DNA of 64,000 nt from Evernia prunastri (taxonomy: Eukaryota > Ascomycota > Lecanoromycetes > Lecanorales > Parmeliaceae): NCBI GenBank assembly GCA_003184365.1, contig NKYR01000078.1, positions 66,167 to 130,166 on the forward strand, given 5' to 3'. The translations under genes and the position numbers were made by a program. The notes beneath the pieces are model-generated. The model did not search any database and was not told the origin of the DNA. It saw nothing but the letters and a program-made list of their open reading frames with translations. Below, one piece after another: positions 10,884-21,904 of the stretch; within the stretch, counting starts at the first letter, position 1; the number at the start of each line of letters is the position of its first letter.

Positions 10884-12711
10884 TATTCCCAGTAGTATCT
10901 CGACAAGCTAAATGAGCTTTCTAGAGCAGTCGGTCAGACATATCGGAAGGAAAGTGAGCATTCAAATGCACGGACGGAGTAGTGGAATCAGTGGTCTCTT
11001 ATTGCTGAAGCAAAGTGGCCATCAAGCCCGGATACTACCAAACATGCATTCTAAAGGGGCAAGGGAGATTAATCCCCAGATCGCACAGCCATTGCAGCCT
11101 TGCGATAAAATCGGGTATGACAGATTCCAAGGAGCAGAGGAGACCTATCTTACTGTGACGTGAAATAATTTTTGAGGCTGCTTACCTCTGCTGTAGAACC
11201 AGCCGGCAGCCTCATGAATGAGGTTACCATGAAAATATGTGTCCAATACAGGCATGAAGAAGAGCTTCTCTAAGGCCTGGTAATGATATTTTCAACCTCT
11301 TCGTGCCAGCTTCCTGCTGCTGCGGCACATGATTCTTACGGTAATCCTTTCTCAAAATTTGGAGGAAAGGTCCGCGCAGCGTAAGCCAAATTTTCAGCTC
11401 ACGGGATTATGCATGATCTGCCATGTTTTACCCAAAGCGCCCCGCTTCTAAATGGATGCTCAGCGAGTGATTCGACATATTATAGTCAGCCGCAACAGGA
11501 GAAAGGAAGGCGCAAAATAAAAATGCTACGGTGTACAATCCAAGAGCCGGAACAGCTAGACGCACCGAGGCTGGGTCTGATGGTGGGGTGGGATGCGGAG
11601 ATTGACATGTAAGGCTCTACCTTACTCAGGACGCCACGCCACAAAAAGGATGATCCTGCGGGAGGAATATTTTCGGAGTAATTTCAGAGCCGCGAGAAGA
11701 GCAGTCATGCAGACATAGGCAACACGATGTTTATTCCGGTTATTGAAGGAGGAAGTATGCGTACAAGCCGCTCTATTGGCTTCAACACCTTCGAAAGCTG
11801 ATGTCTTCCTTTCAAAGGCTGCTTTCACTTGAAGTATCATACAGCTTCAGCATCTATACCCAATTCCCTTCACGTCGGCTCTGATCTTCTACGTTCACGA
11901 TCCCCGAATAGGTATTCATATTAATAATTGCATCTGCTCCAAAGCAGTCGTCTACCGTTCTCCAATGACAGCATACGGACCGAGAGGCATTGCAATATCA
12001 CCAATTGGGACCTCATCATCCCGATGGCCTTCCGAGACCGGGTTGAGAGGCGTCTTGAAAGAGCTCGACGGCTGTGGATGGAGGTAAAGCTCGACGATTT
12101 CGCCTATCAGCCAATTCATACCACTGATGGTCGACTTTATTGCCTCGACGCGCGGAAACTGATCGTGCTCTTGATATTCCTGATTGCTATTCGTTTCAGA
12201 CATACCACCTCGGCATATAGACATTACGCTGTTGGCTCGTTGGAAAGCTCTTGGTCCAGATGTATCCTCGTTCGACGTTCTCATAGAGACTCCCCCCTAG
12301 CATCCATTCCTGGCGCATCCCCAGCTCCGCAACTCTCGCCTGGCTTACAGCCTACACTTCCCCCTTAATGCAAATCTCGAAATATCCTCAGAGCTACTTC
12401 ATCTCTCCGGACCGTCTAGTCAGAGCCTTTCCAGCATTCGGCGGTGCGCATCGTCCTGCCGGGGCCGGAGAGGTTTGGAATTTAAAAGAGCTGAGGCACT
12501 CAGATACTCGGCAGAGTCAGCGACATGAAGGTGTCGCTACCCCGCTAGGCCCGCTAGGGACGATGAAAGACGACAGTAGGCGTATGACCTGTACAGCTCG
12601 GCGAGAAGAGTAACGGGTACTCTGTCGCAATTTCTCTCGCTTTGCTCCTCGTCCGAGCTTGTTAGACAGCACTCCTTGTCACATCTTGAGCATGGTCTAA
12701 GAAGACGTTCA
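10884..12711. other. Spacer between two minus-strand surface genes
   Basis: This should hold the promoter of the repeat-protein gene and the 3' UTR of the kelch gene. The best coding candidate is a minus-strand frame from 12284 to 11952 (110 codons) containing 'MNWLIGEIVELYLHPQP' and ending 'MPLGPYAVIGER'. It looks protein-like, but I recognise no family and see no supported upstream exon, so it is not called. Confidence 0.4.
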
Positions 12712-14832
12712 CTACGCTTGCATCTCCCGTCGCTCATGCGCATCCAACTCTATCTTCTGTGCTGGCTGCTCCATCTCCTGCAAAGACTGTTCGTGCAGCT
12801 CGCGCGAAGCCTGTGCACTGAGCTCAAGCGGCCGGGAGCCGTCATCCAGCTCCCGCAATTTCGGCTCGCCCAGCTCGTGAAAAGCCTTTCCATTAAGCTC
12901 AAGTGGACGAGGATCCTCATGCATCTCATGCACTCTCTTGCCCGTTTCAATTTTTCCGTCTGGTAACTCCGGAACGGTGCTAGATGCAGCTTCTTGGGAT
13001 CTCTTGCGCTTCTTGAGGAAAATGATAAGGCAGGCCACGACAATAAGCAGGACCAAAACCCCAGCGACTGTACCCCCTGCAATGGCGCCGCTGTTGGTTT
13101 TGGACGGGTGCGAGCTAGGAGTGGAAGTTGAGTTGCTAGAGGTTGAGTTGGTAGAGGCTGGAGGTGGGGAAAGTCAGTCGAAAGCCTTTCTTCTGTCTGG
13201 AGTAGGGATGACATACTATTCTGAAAATGCGTGACTTGGAGAAGTGCTGCGACCCCTGGATCGAGATCTCCCAAGTAACTTCTGCAACTTTTTAACCCTC
13301 AAACATCCAGTTTGTAAAGACAGATGTCAACCTACTGCTGTGCTTGGTCATAGTACTGTTTTACCACGTCTGACTGCTCGTAGGGTGGAGCTGCGGCGGC
13401 GAAATGATCTGAAAAGTTCATGGTGGTCATGTCGAATATTCCAAGGCCTTGTAGAAACGGGTCTGCAGAATTGTTGTATTCATTCGCAGGTCCAGGAAGG
13501 TTATTCTTGGCTCTAGGGTCCAGGCCCCCAATGGAAAGGATTTGGCTCCCGCCAATAGCGTTGCACGTATGCGCGAATCGAGGATATTGGGGTTGATATG
13601 GTACGCTGATCCAGTGGAACGCGGGCAGCGTAAGGATGCTGATTGTATCGTACTGAACCGAATCGGCTCCGAAGCGCCAGCCATAGCCCCCGTAGACGAA
13701 GCTAAGCCAGAGGTCAGCATGTCCTCCGATCATTCTCTTGGTATGGAGGGAGTCTACATCTCATATGTGCCATTCGTTGAGTTGATGCCGGCAGTGCAAA
13801 AGGATACCCTCGGACTGGGCGGGCTTCCACTCGTTGTTTGGTTCCACCACTCCTGTTTTGCAGGATCAAACACGGAGACCGTGGACAACCCTACGAGACC
13901 ATCGGTAGTATTATAAGTCACTCCGTTCAACCCTCCCATCGCGATAAACAATCCTTGGGGCCCAAAAGACGGGACGAATTGCATGCCACCTCTTTCTATG
14001 CCACCAGTTGCGTTAAAACTTTGAGCGCTACCATTTGTGAATGACAGGGATTCCATGTCAAAATGTACCGCGGTAGACATAAGGGTTTGTGGCGAGACAG
14101 GCTCGGCGTAAGCACGGTCACCTCCAAGGATGAGTGCTGTGCTTGGGCTGTACGCCATCAGAGAGGCGGCAGGGCGCGTAAGCGGCTCCCAAACAGAAGA
14201 GTTGGGACTTATGACCTGGTTCCACGCTCCACTTCCAGTACCGTCGGGCTTGAAAGACCAGAGTGACAACGGGTAAGACGGTTGAACGCCGATACCTGAA
14301 CTGGTACCCGTAAATCCGGTATAAAGAAGGTCCTCTGCGTCATAGTACCAGAGGGAAGGGTAGTCATAACTGGGAAGACCAGCAGGTTTTGCAGTCGATT
14401 GTAGCACGACTGTCGCATTCGTCCAATTCTGCGAAAGATCAAGAGAGAGTAGTGTCGATGCTACATGGTCACATCAGCACCGATACGTACGTAGACATGT
14501 GATATATCTCACAGTACTGATAGTTTGATTGCCCCGTGTCGTCCAAGTATGAAAATTGCCCCCCATCAATGTAGACCCAGGCACCAGCAACGGCAGCTAC
14601 AATAGCTATGTTACTCTCCGTCAATTGCTCTACATATTCTTATATACTCACAAGCTTGATAACCTCGTCGGAGGTAACTGGAAGTTGCGACCACGCCCGG
14701 TGCTTGACGTCTGTCAAGATGATTTGCGTCCACGGAGCTGGTCAAAGAAGCAGCTAAGAGAGTGGTGCTGGATAGTGTCGGGGAAAAGTATAGCAGGGGA
14801 GCACCTGTATTGCAAAATTGGTACAGTCGCAT
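12712..14832 (-). CDS. Kelch-repeat protein with signal peptide and C-terminal membrane anchor
   Basis: Six exons (14832-14652, 14605-14513, 14460-13758, 13701-13336, 13281-13217, 13157-12712) join to 617 residues. The family string 'LRRGYQAS...AWVYIDGGQF' spans the first junction and fixes the frame. After a signal peptide of about 35 residues, kelch blades follow ('YPSLWYYDAEDLLYTGF', 'TALILGGDRAYAEP', 'GTYEIFVYGGYG', 'GSQILSIGGLD'). A Ser/Thr stalk precedes a membrane span ('GVLVLLIVVACLIIFL') with a basic stop-transfer KKRKR. A cytoplasmic tail of about 100 residues carries repeated 'LELNGKAFHELGE'-like acidic motifs. Such extracellular kelch propellers on single-pass anchors are common in Pezizomycotina and functionally unstudied as far as I know; surface sensing or adhesion is inference. 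The (TGA)n duplication lies just upstream. Confidence 0.86.
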
Positions 14833-14923
14833 GGTGGTAACCTAGTGGAATGGGCGAGCTCGTATATGCAAGTCCTTCAGAGGTGGAAAAGGGCAGTAGA
14901 TAGAAAAACGTTGTTTTCAAGGG

Positions 14924-15091
14924 AAAACATTTGAAGGCAAAAGAGTTCAGGGCAAAGGCAGGCGGAAGGGTTACATTTTGCGGACAAATGTTCAGCTCTG
15001 GTGATGATGATGATGATGATGATGATGATGGGGGCTGAGTGTAGTGTACTCTAGGCTCACTAGCGAAACGTCTTTGAACATTCATCTCACC
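14924..15091. repeat. Direct repeat copy 1 flanking an assembly gap
   Basis: 168 bases starting AAAACATTTGAAGG and ending TTCATCTCACC are repeated at 15096-15266 immediately after four Ns. Apart from one missing TGA unit in the internal microsatellite I see no difference between the copies. This is the signature of two overlapping contig ends that were not merged. Real sequence probably has one copy. Confidence 0.9.
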
Positions 15092-15095
15092 NNNN
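15092..15095. other. Assembly gap (NNNN)
   Basis: Four unknown bases sit between the two copies of the 168/171-bp repeat. The duplicate flanks show that the true gap size is probably negative (an overlap). Confidence 0.95.
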
Positions 15096-15173
15096 AAAAC
15101 ATTTGAAGGCAAAAGAGTTCAGGGCAAAGGCAGGCGGAAGGGTTACATTTTGCGGACAAATGTTCAGCTCTGG

Positions 15174-15205
<32 letters not shown>

Positions 15206-15266
15206 GGGGCTGAGTGTAGTGTACTCTAGGCTCACTAGCGAAACGTCTTTGAACATTCATCTCACC
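15096..15266. repeat. Direct repeat copy 2, one TGA unit longer
   Basis: 171 bases matching 14924-15091 with one extra unit in the (TGA)n microsatellite. A length difference confined to a microsatellite fits allelic or polymerase slippage variation between reads that an assembler refused to merge. Confidence 0.9.
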
Positions 15267-15794
15267 AATCTCGTTGTTTCAAAACAGAAGCGGACGCTGC
15301 AAGGCTGTGGCGCGGCCTGTAGATCTGTAAACCAAGGATGAGGATTTGTTGGGAGTTTCAAACAATTGCCTTTCACTTTCTCCGAGGATCTGACTAGAGC
15401 AATCCTTTGTCAGATATAGGATCGTAGGGAGTTAAATGCATCCGTACTCGCAGAGAGAGGATATCGGTCAATCCTCTGATGACTCTTGTCGCCCTTTGCC
15501 ATAGGCTTGGACTCTATCGCCATCTAGGTATATCTGTAAAAGACGTTGAGTTTTCCTTCAAGCGTGAAACTAGACTTTGATGCAATTACAACATTGATTC
15601 GAATCATTTTCATTTCCACATTTTGCAACATGTTGGACAGAAGACTAAAGCTTTAGCCTTTCCGGCCAATGTCCACTAAGGTGTTGGGCTTGGCATCTCC
15701 CTCTACTAGACTGGGACCTTCTCTTCACCTTCCTTCGTGTCAAAGATAAATTAACCGTCCAACCTGGCAAGGAATCCGAAGCTCGTAAGTGGGA
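15267..15794. other. Divergent promoter region between kelch and BolA genes
   Basis: No coding signal. The kelch gene reads left and BolA reads right, so both promoters must lie between about 14833 and 15794. A pyrimidine-rich stretch at 15705-15740 is the likely BolA leader. Confidence 0.5.
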
Positions 15795-16247
15795 ATGCTA
15801 CGTCACAGCCCATTAAGACTAGCTCGACTCATATCCACCATGTCCACCACCCCGGTCGAAGACGCCATGCGACTCAAGGCACGCCCCCACCCTCTCCCCA
15901 TCTCTCTCAAGCCAGCGCTAATCATTCTACACATATTACAGATCACAGCCGCCTTGCAACCCACCACACTAGAGATCCATAACGACTCCAGCATGCATGC
16001 CCACCACCAGGCGATGCAAGGCAGCGTGTCCAAAGAGACGCATTTCCGCCTACTCATCACGTCTGAGGCGTTCAAGTCGAAGATGCAACCCGCGCGCCAC
16101 CGGATGGTATATGCGTTGCTGAAGGAGGAGCTGGAGAGGGCGGGAGGGATACATGCGCTTCAGTTGCGGACGAGAACGCCGGAAGAGGAGGAGAGGCAGA
16201 TTGCTAAGGAAAAGGTGGAGAACGGAAAGGAGGATTCTGCCGATTGA
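15795..16247 (+). CDS. bol1: BolA family protein, probably mitochondrial
   Basis: Exons 15795-15878 and 15942-16247 give 129 residues. The BolA domain reads 'ALQPTTLEIHNDSSMHAHH', then 'SKETHFRLLITSEAF' and 'RHRMVYALLKEEL', ending in 'GGIHALQLRTRTPEE', with the conserved His pair of the glutaredoxin/Fe-S binding region. BolA proteins work with monothiol glutaredoxins in iron-sulfur cluster transfer. The first ATG gives the basic, acid-free leader 'MLRHSPLRLARLIST', a good mitochondrial presequence. A second ATG at 15840 (MSTTPVEDAM) would give a cytosolic form. The intron is best read as GC-AG (15879-15941): it separates 'MRLK' from 'ITAALQP', which are contiguous in relatives. It is 63 nt and stop-free, so the unspliced frame is also open. 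Confidence 0.9.
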   Translation: MLRHSPLRLARLISTMSTTPVEDAMRLKARPHPLPISLKPALIILHILQITAALQPTTLEIHNDSSMHAHHQAMQGSVSKETHFRLLITSEAFKSKMQPARHRMVYALLKEELERAGGIHALQLRTRTPEEEERQIAKEKVENGKEDSAD

Positions 16248-17036
16248 GGGGAGCTGAGGCGATAGCACTGGCATGTGAATATTTGGAGCTGTGTTCTACA
16301 CGGCATTCTTGGTCAAGATGAATAGGGAGGCGAGAGCTTGGTGCTCTCAAGGATGTCACCGCACGCCGGGTTCAGGCCACCACCCTGTATTGGTGTGGCC
16401 ATTGAAGGACAGTGTCTTGTCAGAACTCGACGCCAACGACGCGAACACACGAAGATTTAAGTCCGTTAACCAGAAGAGCATAACGGGCCATTGCATTAAG
16501 AGCACCAAGGCTTGCACGAGGAGGGAAAGCATTCAGCGATAGGCCACATATTGTGAACGAGACCGTGCAGCAATGGTAGAGAAGACTACACAGCCTACGC
16601 CAGAGGACAGCAGTTCTTCGGCTACAAATGTCCAGAGATGCCAAATAGTGCACTTTACCCAACAGACTCTTCCAGGATTCTTGTTTCGACCCTCTGTACG
16701 CTGTCCCTTGAGTAGCTGAAGGAGACGTTGGGGTTTAGCGCATGTTGAATAGCTTCATGTTGGCTTCATATACAAAATCAGTCCAAGTCACAAATTTCTC
16801 CCCCCTCCAATATCGCCGTAGTCGCTGTGCTATTCGTACTCTTCTCTTTGCATTTTAGGCTTTTAAAATAGAGCGCCAAGACTTCAGCTCGCTTAGAACA
16901 ATCTTAGTGCAGATCACCTCCCACAAAGCTTCAGCAATCGCGAACTTCTGCCCGCAGCACTGAACTCGACCACGCAATCACTTTCAACCACCACATTCCT
17001 TCATCTCTCTCACTCACAAAAGTACACGCCGCAATC
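16248..17036. other. Promoter and leader region of the uS5 gene
   Basis: No supported gene. The 3' half is pyrimidine-rich, including 'TCTTCTCTTTGCATTTTAGG' at about 16840, and runs of C and T continue up to the ATG, as is usual for ribosomal protein genes of filamentous fungi. Confidence 0.5.
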
Positions 17037-17988
17037 ATGGCCGACGCACCTCGTGGAGGAGCAGCAGCAGCAGGCGGAGCTCGCGGAGGTTTCGGCTCCC
17101 GAGGCGACCGCGGCGGAGGGGACCGTGGACGAGGAGGCCGTGGCGGACGTCGTGGCCCGCGCCGCGGGGGGAACAAGAGCGAAGAGAAGGAGTGGCAGCC
17201 GGTGACGAAGCTGGGACGTCTGGTGAAGGCGGGGAAGATCAAGAGCATGGAGGAGATCTACCTGCACTCGTTGCCGATCAAGGAGTATCAGATTGTGGAC
17301 TTCTTCCTGCCCAAGTTGAAGGATGAGGTGATGAAGGTGAGGGACCTCCCTCTCGAATCCAATCTGGAGTGATACTGGAAATCTAGAGAGCTGACTCTCT
17401 TTTTGCTGGATCGCAGATCAAGCCCGTCCAGAAACAAACCCGCGCCGGTCAACGTACGCGGTTCAAGGCCATTGTCGTCATTGGCGACTCCGAAGGCCAC
17501 GTCGGTCTCGGCATCAAGACCTCCAAGGAAGTAGCGACTGCCATCCGTGCCGCCATCATCATTGCCAAGCTGAGCGTCCTGCCGATCCGAAGAGGGTACT
17601 GGGGTACATCGCTTGGTGACCCTCACTCGCTACCGACCAAAGAGAGCGGCAAGTGTGGCTCTGTCACCGTCCGAGTGAGTTTCCTACCATCCTCCACGAG
17701 TAGGATGATGATGTGCTGACGAGTGACCAGCTCATCCCTGCTCCTCGCGGCACCGGCCTCGTCGCTTCCCCGGCCGTCAAGCGTCTGCTCCAACTCGCCG
17801 GTGTCCAAGACGTCTACACCTCCTCTGCCGGCTCCACAAAGACGCTCGAGAACACGCTGAAGGCCACGTTCGTGGCCGTGGGCAACACGTATGGCTTCCT
17901 GACGCCGAACCTGTGGAAGGAGACGAAGCTCAACCGGAGCCCCTTGGAGGAATTCGGGGATGTGCTGAGGGAAGGGAAAAGATACTAG
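17037..17988 (+). CDS. rps2: 40S ribosomal protein S2 (uS5)
   Basis: Exons 17037-17336, 17417-17674 and 17731-17988 encode 271 residues. An Arg/Gly-rich head (residues about 8-45, many RGG units, typical targets of arginine methylation) precedes the S5 domain: 'EWQPVTKLGRLVKAGKI', 'QTRAGQRTRFKAIVVIGD', 'GHVGLGIKTSKEVATAIR', 'IRRGYWGTSLGDPHSLP', 'GKCGSVTVRLIPAPRGTGLV' and 'VQDVYTSSAGSTKTLENTLK'. The protein forms part of the mRNA entry and decoding side of the small subunit. Length and all motifs match eukaryotic uS5. Both introns keep phase 0 and have GTGAG donors. Expected to be strongly and constitutively expressed. Confidence 0.97.
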
Positions 17989-18560
17989 ATACTAGGAAGC
18001 GATATGGTCAAGGTGTCAGTTGTTTTGCCCAGGCGCAGTGTTGCTGTTGCATGCATGTAGCGAGGAATAATACGCCACGCTTAGACAGACAAAAAGATGG
18101 TTCAAGTCTAATGTGTTCCTCTCGCAACTGGATGAGCTACCGATCATAAGACTTATGCTACCAAGCTCAGCAGCAAACGAACATCTAGCCTCTTTCTATA
18201 GAGGCCGCTCATCCCATGCTACAGTCCGCATCGGCCCCAGAGCTAAACCCGCCCTTCGCCATCCACGAGACACGCAAAAGCGAGGAAGCTTCCACCTCCC
18301 AGGCACACATCCCACCCGCACCACGAACCAAATCGCCACAGCGCTGACCCCATCTCCCGCCCCTCATGCGTCCTCCATGAACCCAACACAGATACACTTC
18401 TTCACCCCTTACAGCTTCCCCAACAACTCCATCCGCCCACCGCGTGATCCCTCAACCACAGGTTCCCCAGACGAAATCGCCTCATATACACCCCCATACC
18501 CCCTCCCCACCCCCTGTATACGCCCATCAACTCCACAAACCCGATCCCCAATCACAGCTG
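17989..18560. other. Convergent 3' region between uS5 and an unrecognised gene
   Basis: Two genes end towards each other here, so it is mostly 3' UTR. C-rich low-complexity sequence at 18340-18560 produces open frames on the plus strand made of Pro, Thr and Ser with no family features. Confidence 0.5.
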
Positions 18561-20116
18561 CTACCCCTCCCGATCCTCACTCTCGCTATCGGAAGACTGC
18601 TCGAACTTGCACTTGAGGAAGAGAGCCGTTCTCGGCGAAGGGGTAGGCGGGTCCGGTTGGATATTGAGGGATTTTGCTATTGCTGTGGACAGTTATATCA
18701 ATTAGCAAAATCATTAACAAAGCAAACACGATGACGTTGGGAGGGCGAACACACCTGCCGCCTCATCAATCCTAGCCTGACTCGGTTTCGGCAACGCGAA
18801 CCTCCGCATCATGAGCAGCGCCGGCCTGCGCGCAACCTGCTCCGCATCCGTTCCATCCTCGACGCCTACAACGCAAGCCACGACGATTAGCCTGATTCTT
18901 CCCCCTTGAAAACGTTGCTCCCTGAGCAAAGATCGATCAACGTACCAGCGGCAAGATCGCTCTCGATCTGGTCGCTCATGAGCGCTTGCAAGAAAGGCGT
19001 TTCCGCCAGCAGTAGCTGCGCTCCGCCTCGGTCGGCAAGCCCGCCGTGTGCGGAGTGTTCTTCGAGCCGGGCGCGATCTCGGTCCCAGTCGACATCCCTC
19101 ATCTCCCGGGGCATCAGGCTGCCGTCGCCGAGCTTGACTCGCGCAGCAGAGGCTCTTGAGCCCAGCGGTGGGTGGCCGGACCGGCGGTCAAGAGAGAATT
19201 CCTTCCCCTGTGACGCGGGCGGCGGGTTCGTTTCGAACGCCCACGGCCGGTCATGGTTGATCTCGCTGGGCGTCACGTTCTCGTGGTTTTCCCGCCCCAT
19301 TCGCTCGTCGATGAGGTTGTACGCTTCGACGGCGGAGGGGAGCCGGCCGCCGTTCAGCGGACGCGCCAGCTCGCGGAGATGGGAGACGGCGAAGTCCTCT
19401 CTTCCGGCGCTCGGGCTCGCTTTGACCCGTTGGGTGAGGTCGCCGAGTTTGTTGGTCCATTCGAAAGGATCGGCTTTCTTTTCCGGGTCCGGGTCGTCTT
19501 CTGCTGGAAGCGACGTCACGGCCCTTGAAGCTTGCCTTTCGGTTGTAAGTGAATGAGGTGGCCTCCGCTGCTTCGATGCTGCCACATAAGGGCCGTGCTG
19601 CCTAAGCAACTGCAGCACCTCTTTCTCTTGACGGCTTCTCTCACCTCTGTGGCTGCTCAGATATTGCGCTATCTGCAAAAAATGGCTTTTGAAGTCGGGG
19701 TCGGTATTGATATCCTCGGTCAGCAGGTAGTTTCTCACCTGAGTCAGCCGTGCGTTTGGCGTTGTCGGAGATAATGATTCGCCTTCGGATGTAATCTCCA
19801 CAGCGGAGGTGATCTCGTCTTGGTGCCTTGCAAGATTACTCTTTGTCAACGGATCGGCTGGGACAGTGATCGTTGGCCTGTGCCTGTCCTTCGTAGGGGA
19901 CACCAATTTGATCGCTTCTTCCGCGTCGGATAGATCCATGATGGTTGATGAGAGCTCGGATAGACGATCCTTTCTCGCAACGGTACTTCCAGCATTGCTT
20001 CGCTCGCTGATAGGAGGGGTTTGCAGTCGCGTGATGTCCGGAGGTATGACTGGGACAGTGGCGGTTACAAAACTGCTGTCATCTGTGGTCATTCTGGTTC
20101 TGGACCGTAGCTTCAT
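18561..20116 (-). CDS. Unrecognised protein of 467 residues
   Basis: Three exons (20116-18946, 18865-18755, 18682-18561; introns of 80 and 72 nt with GTACGT and GTGTGT donors) join to an open frame. I do not recognise a family. Visible features: a basic start (MKLRSRTRM), a largely disordered Ser/Thr/Pro-rich first 120 residues, a helical, charged middle ('HFLQIAQYLSSHRGERSRQE', 'KEVLQLLRQHGPYV'), another polar linker rich in Glu, Asp and Arg, a C-terminal patch 'LMMRRFALPKPSQARIDEAA' and an acidic Ser-rich tail ending 'SSDSESEDREG'. There is no signal peptide or membrane span, so a soluble cytosolic or nuclear protein is likely. The strongly GC-rich coding sequence argues for a real gene. 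The two small 3' exons were placed by frame continuity alone. Confidence 0.68.
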
Positions 20117-21082
20117 GGTTCCAAGGGTAAAACGGGTACGAAAGCTAGCAGTCCCGGGCGTTCGGCTTCTTCAAGGTGCGCGAGGTTGGAACGAATGAAA
20201 AGATGTTGCGAGCAGGAATGCAGTTTAGATGGAGGAAGTGAAGTGGGGGCGTGATTTTCCATAGGAACGATGTCCAGTTCTATTTGCCGACGGCACGCTG
20301 CGAAAATCTTCGTTTGCAGCATGCGATATATTCTGGTACTTTCTATACAAAGGCGATGGTCCCCACATTCCTCGGCTTGGAAGCAGAAGTCGCCGCTTTC
20401 AGTGACTGTGAGTGACAGAACAACAAAGCTTTGAAATCATCAAAGGAACCTCAATTAGACGACTTGTTCCATCTTCGCGTAAGATACGGACATCAAGAAG
20501 AACCGTCCGCACAGGAATGAGTAGACTAAAAAAATGCAGAATTGCAAAGATGGTCTGAAAGGTATGAAATGGCTTGAATTGAGACAAAGGGCGTGAACGT
20601 ACCCGAACAAAGAAAGCAGCAAACACATTTGGAACGCCCATTGTCACCAAGGACAATCCTAGCCTTGCGTCCTTGGAGGTTCCTCAAAACATGTGAGAAA
20701 AGCGAAACAATACTCGACTATGTAGGGAGAGGTAGCTTTAGTTTCTTCGCTATCACGTAGAAACCGCAGTAACAGGACGTCACTTAGAGTATCACCAACC
20801 TAAGGGCCCTGCGAGTTATGGTTCTCAATGTAACGATGCGCCAAGTGATGAGATGGATTCCTGCAAGTGAAGCCATTCGCAGCAGCCCTACGCCACCGAC
20901 GGGATGAGGAAGGTGACAGGCGGCTCCTTAATTCGATGACATCGCAGATTTAGATTTGGGGAGCTCGACTCACACATTCACTCATGCACTCATGCACTCA
21001 TCCGCACAACACTTGCTTATCACAGCAAACATCTTCACAGCTGCACCCCACTTCCTCCACCACCGGACGACCGGCAAAAACG
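20117..21082. other. Divergent promoter region between two unrecognised genes
   Basis: Flanking genes point away from each other. No coding frame here has support. The last 150 bases contain repeated CACTCATGCACTCATGCACTCAT words before the ATG at 21083. Confidence 0.5.
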
Positions 21083-21904
21083 ATGAAGAATCACCGCGAC
21101 AAGAATCAGAAAGAGCTGGAAGATACTGAGGGAACCTTCCTGCCACACAAAGTTATGGAGAAGCGCCTCGAAAACGCTGCAGCAACACAGGTGGCTTATG
21201 ACGTTGCAGAAGCTGAAGACCACGGCCCACCTATTTCGCTCACATCAGTCGCGCCTCAACCTAGAGATACCAGTCAAACAACACCATCCACCAATGCCTC
21301 CGAGCGCACTCTCACCACCGACTCCCCAGTCATGATGGTCTCGCCTTATCGCATCAAAAAAGACGACTGCATCCCTCAAGTGACATTTTCTAAGGATCTA
21401 CTAATACGGATGGACCACAAGAAGCATCACCTCGCGATCGATGTCTTGCGACCCGAAGCAGAGGCGGGCGTATTTCCGCCTCAAGACCTTTCACCGCTCT
21501 GCCTTTACCGAGATTTACGCATCCTGAAGATCACCGGCATGATGCAGTCATATCAATGGTATATCTGGCTCGTGGTGTGGCTGAACCCTCAATTGACGGA
21601 TCTGGTTTTGGAGATGGCAGGGAAGGCAGAACCCTTGGAGGTGAAGGCCATTGCCGAAGCTCAGAAGTATGCAAGGTGCAAGCCGACTATGCGAGAGGTC
21701 GCACAGGGCAAGACTAAGACGGAGGTCCTCGAGAAACTTCATATTGTCAATCTAAGCCTGACGAACTTCATTGTGCACGACGCGCCCTTCCAGTGGTTCA
21801 GTGAGACGCAGTTGCAGAACGTGAAGCTTCACAAATGCCAGGATGCAGGCTTCCAGCTGCCGATCTTGATGGAGCGTAGCTTCAACATTACCGTCACTGC
21901 CTGA
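21083..21904 (+). CDS. Unrecognised intronless protein of 273 residues
   Basis: A single open frame from ATG at 21083. I chose it over an upstream in-frame ATG at 20984 because the added part ('CTHPHNTCLSQQTSSQLHP') is low-complexity leader-like sequence. The first 95 residues are polar and probably disordered. The rest looks globular: 'YRDLRILKITGMMQSYQWYI', 'LNPQLTDLVLEMAG', 'KPTMREVAQGKTKTEV', 'LHIVNLSLTNFIVHDAPF' and 'LQNVKLHKCQDAGFQLP'. The periodic Leu/Asn pattern ('L..L.L.N..') resembles leucine-rich-repeat solenoids such as those following fungal F-boxes, but no F-box is present. I recall similar hypothetical proteins in other ascomycetes; no function is known to me. Confidence 0.7.
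   Translation: MKNHRDKNQKELEDTEGTFLPHKVMEKRLENAAATQVAYDVAEAEDHGPPISLTSVAPQPRDTSQTTPSTNASERTLTTDSPVMMVSPYRIKKDDCIPQVTFSKDLLIRMDHKKHHLAIDVLRPEAEAGVFPPQDLSPLCLYRDLRILKITGMMQSYQWYIWLVVWLNPQLTDLVLEMAGKAEPLEVKAIAEAQKYARCKPTMREVAQGKTKTEVLEKLHIVNLSLTNFIVHDAPFQWFSETQLQNVKLHKCQDAGFQLPILMERSFNITVTA

Noticed and set aside
12750..13274. Second long frame within the kelch C-terminus
   Set aside because: It is an out-of-frame shadow of exons 5-6; the kelch frame has the membrane span and stop-transfer signal.
18113..18616. Plus-strand Pro/Thr-rich frame of 167 codons
   Set aside because: Low-complexity C-rich sequence antisense to the last exon of the minus-strand gene; no motifs.
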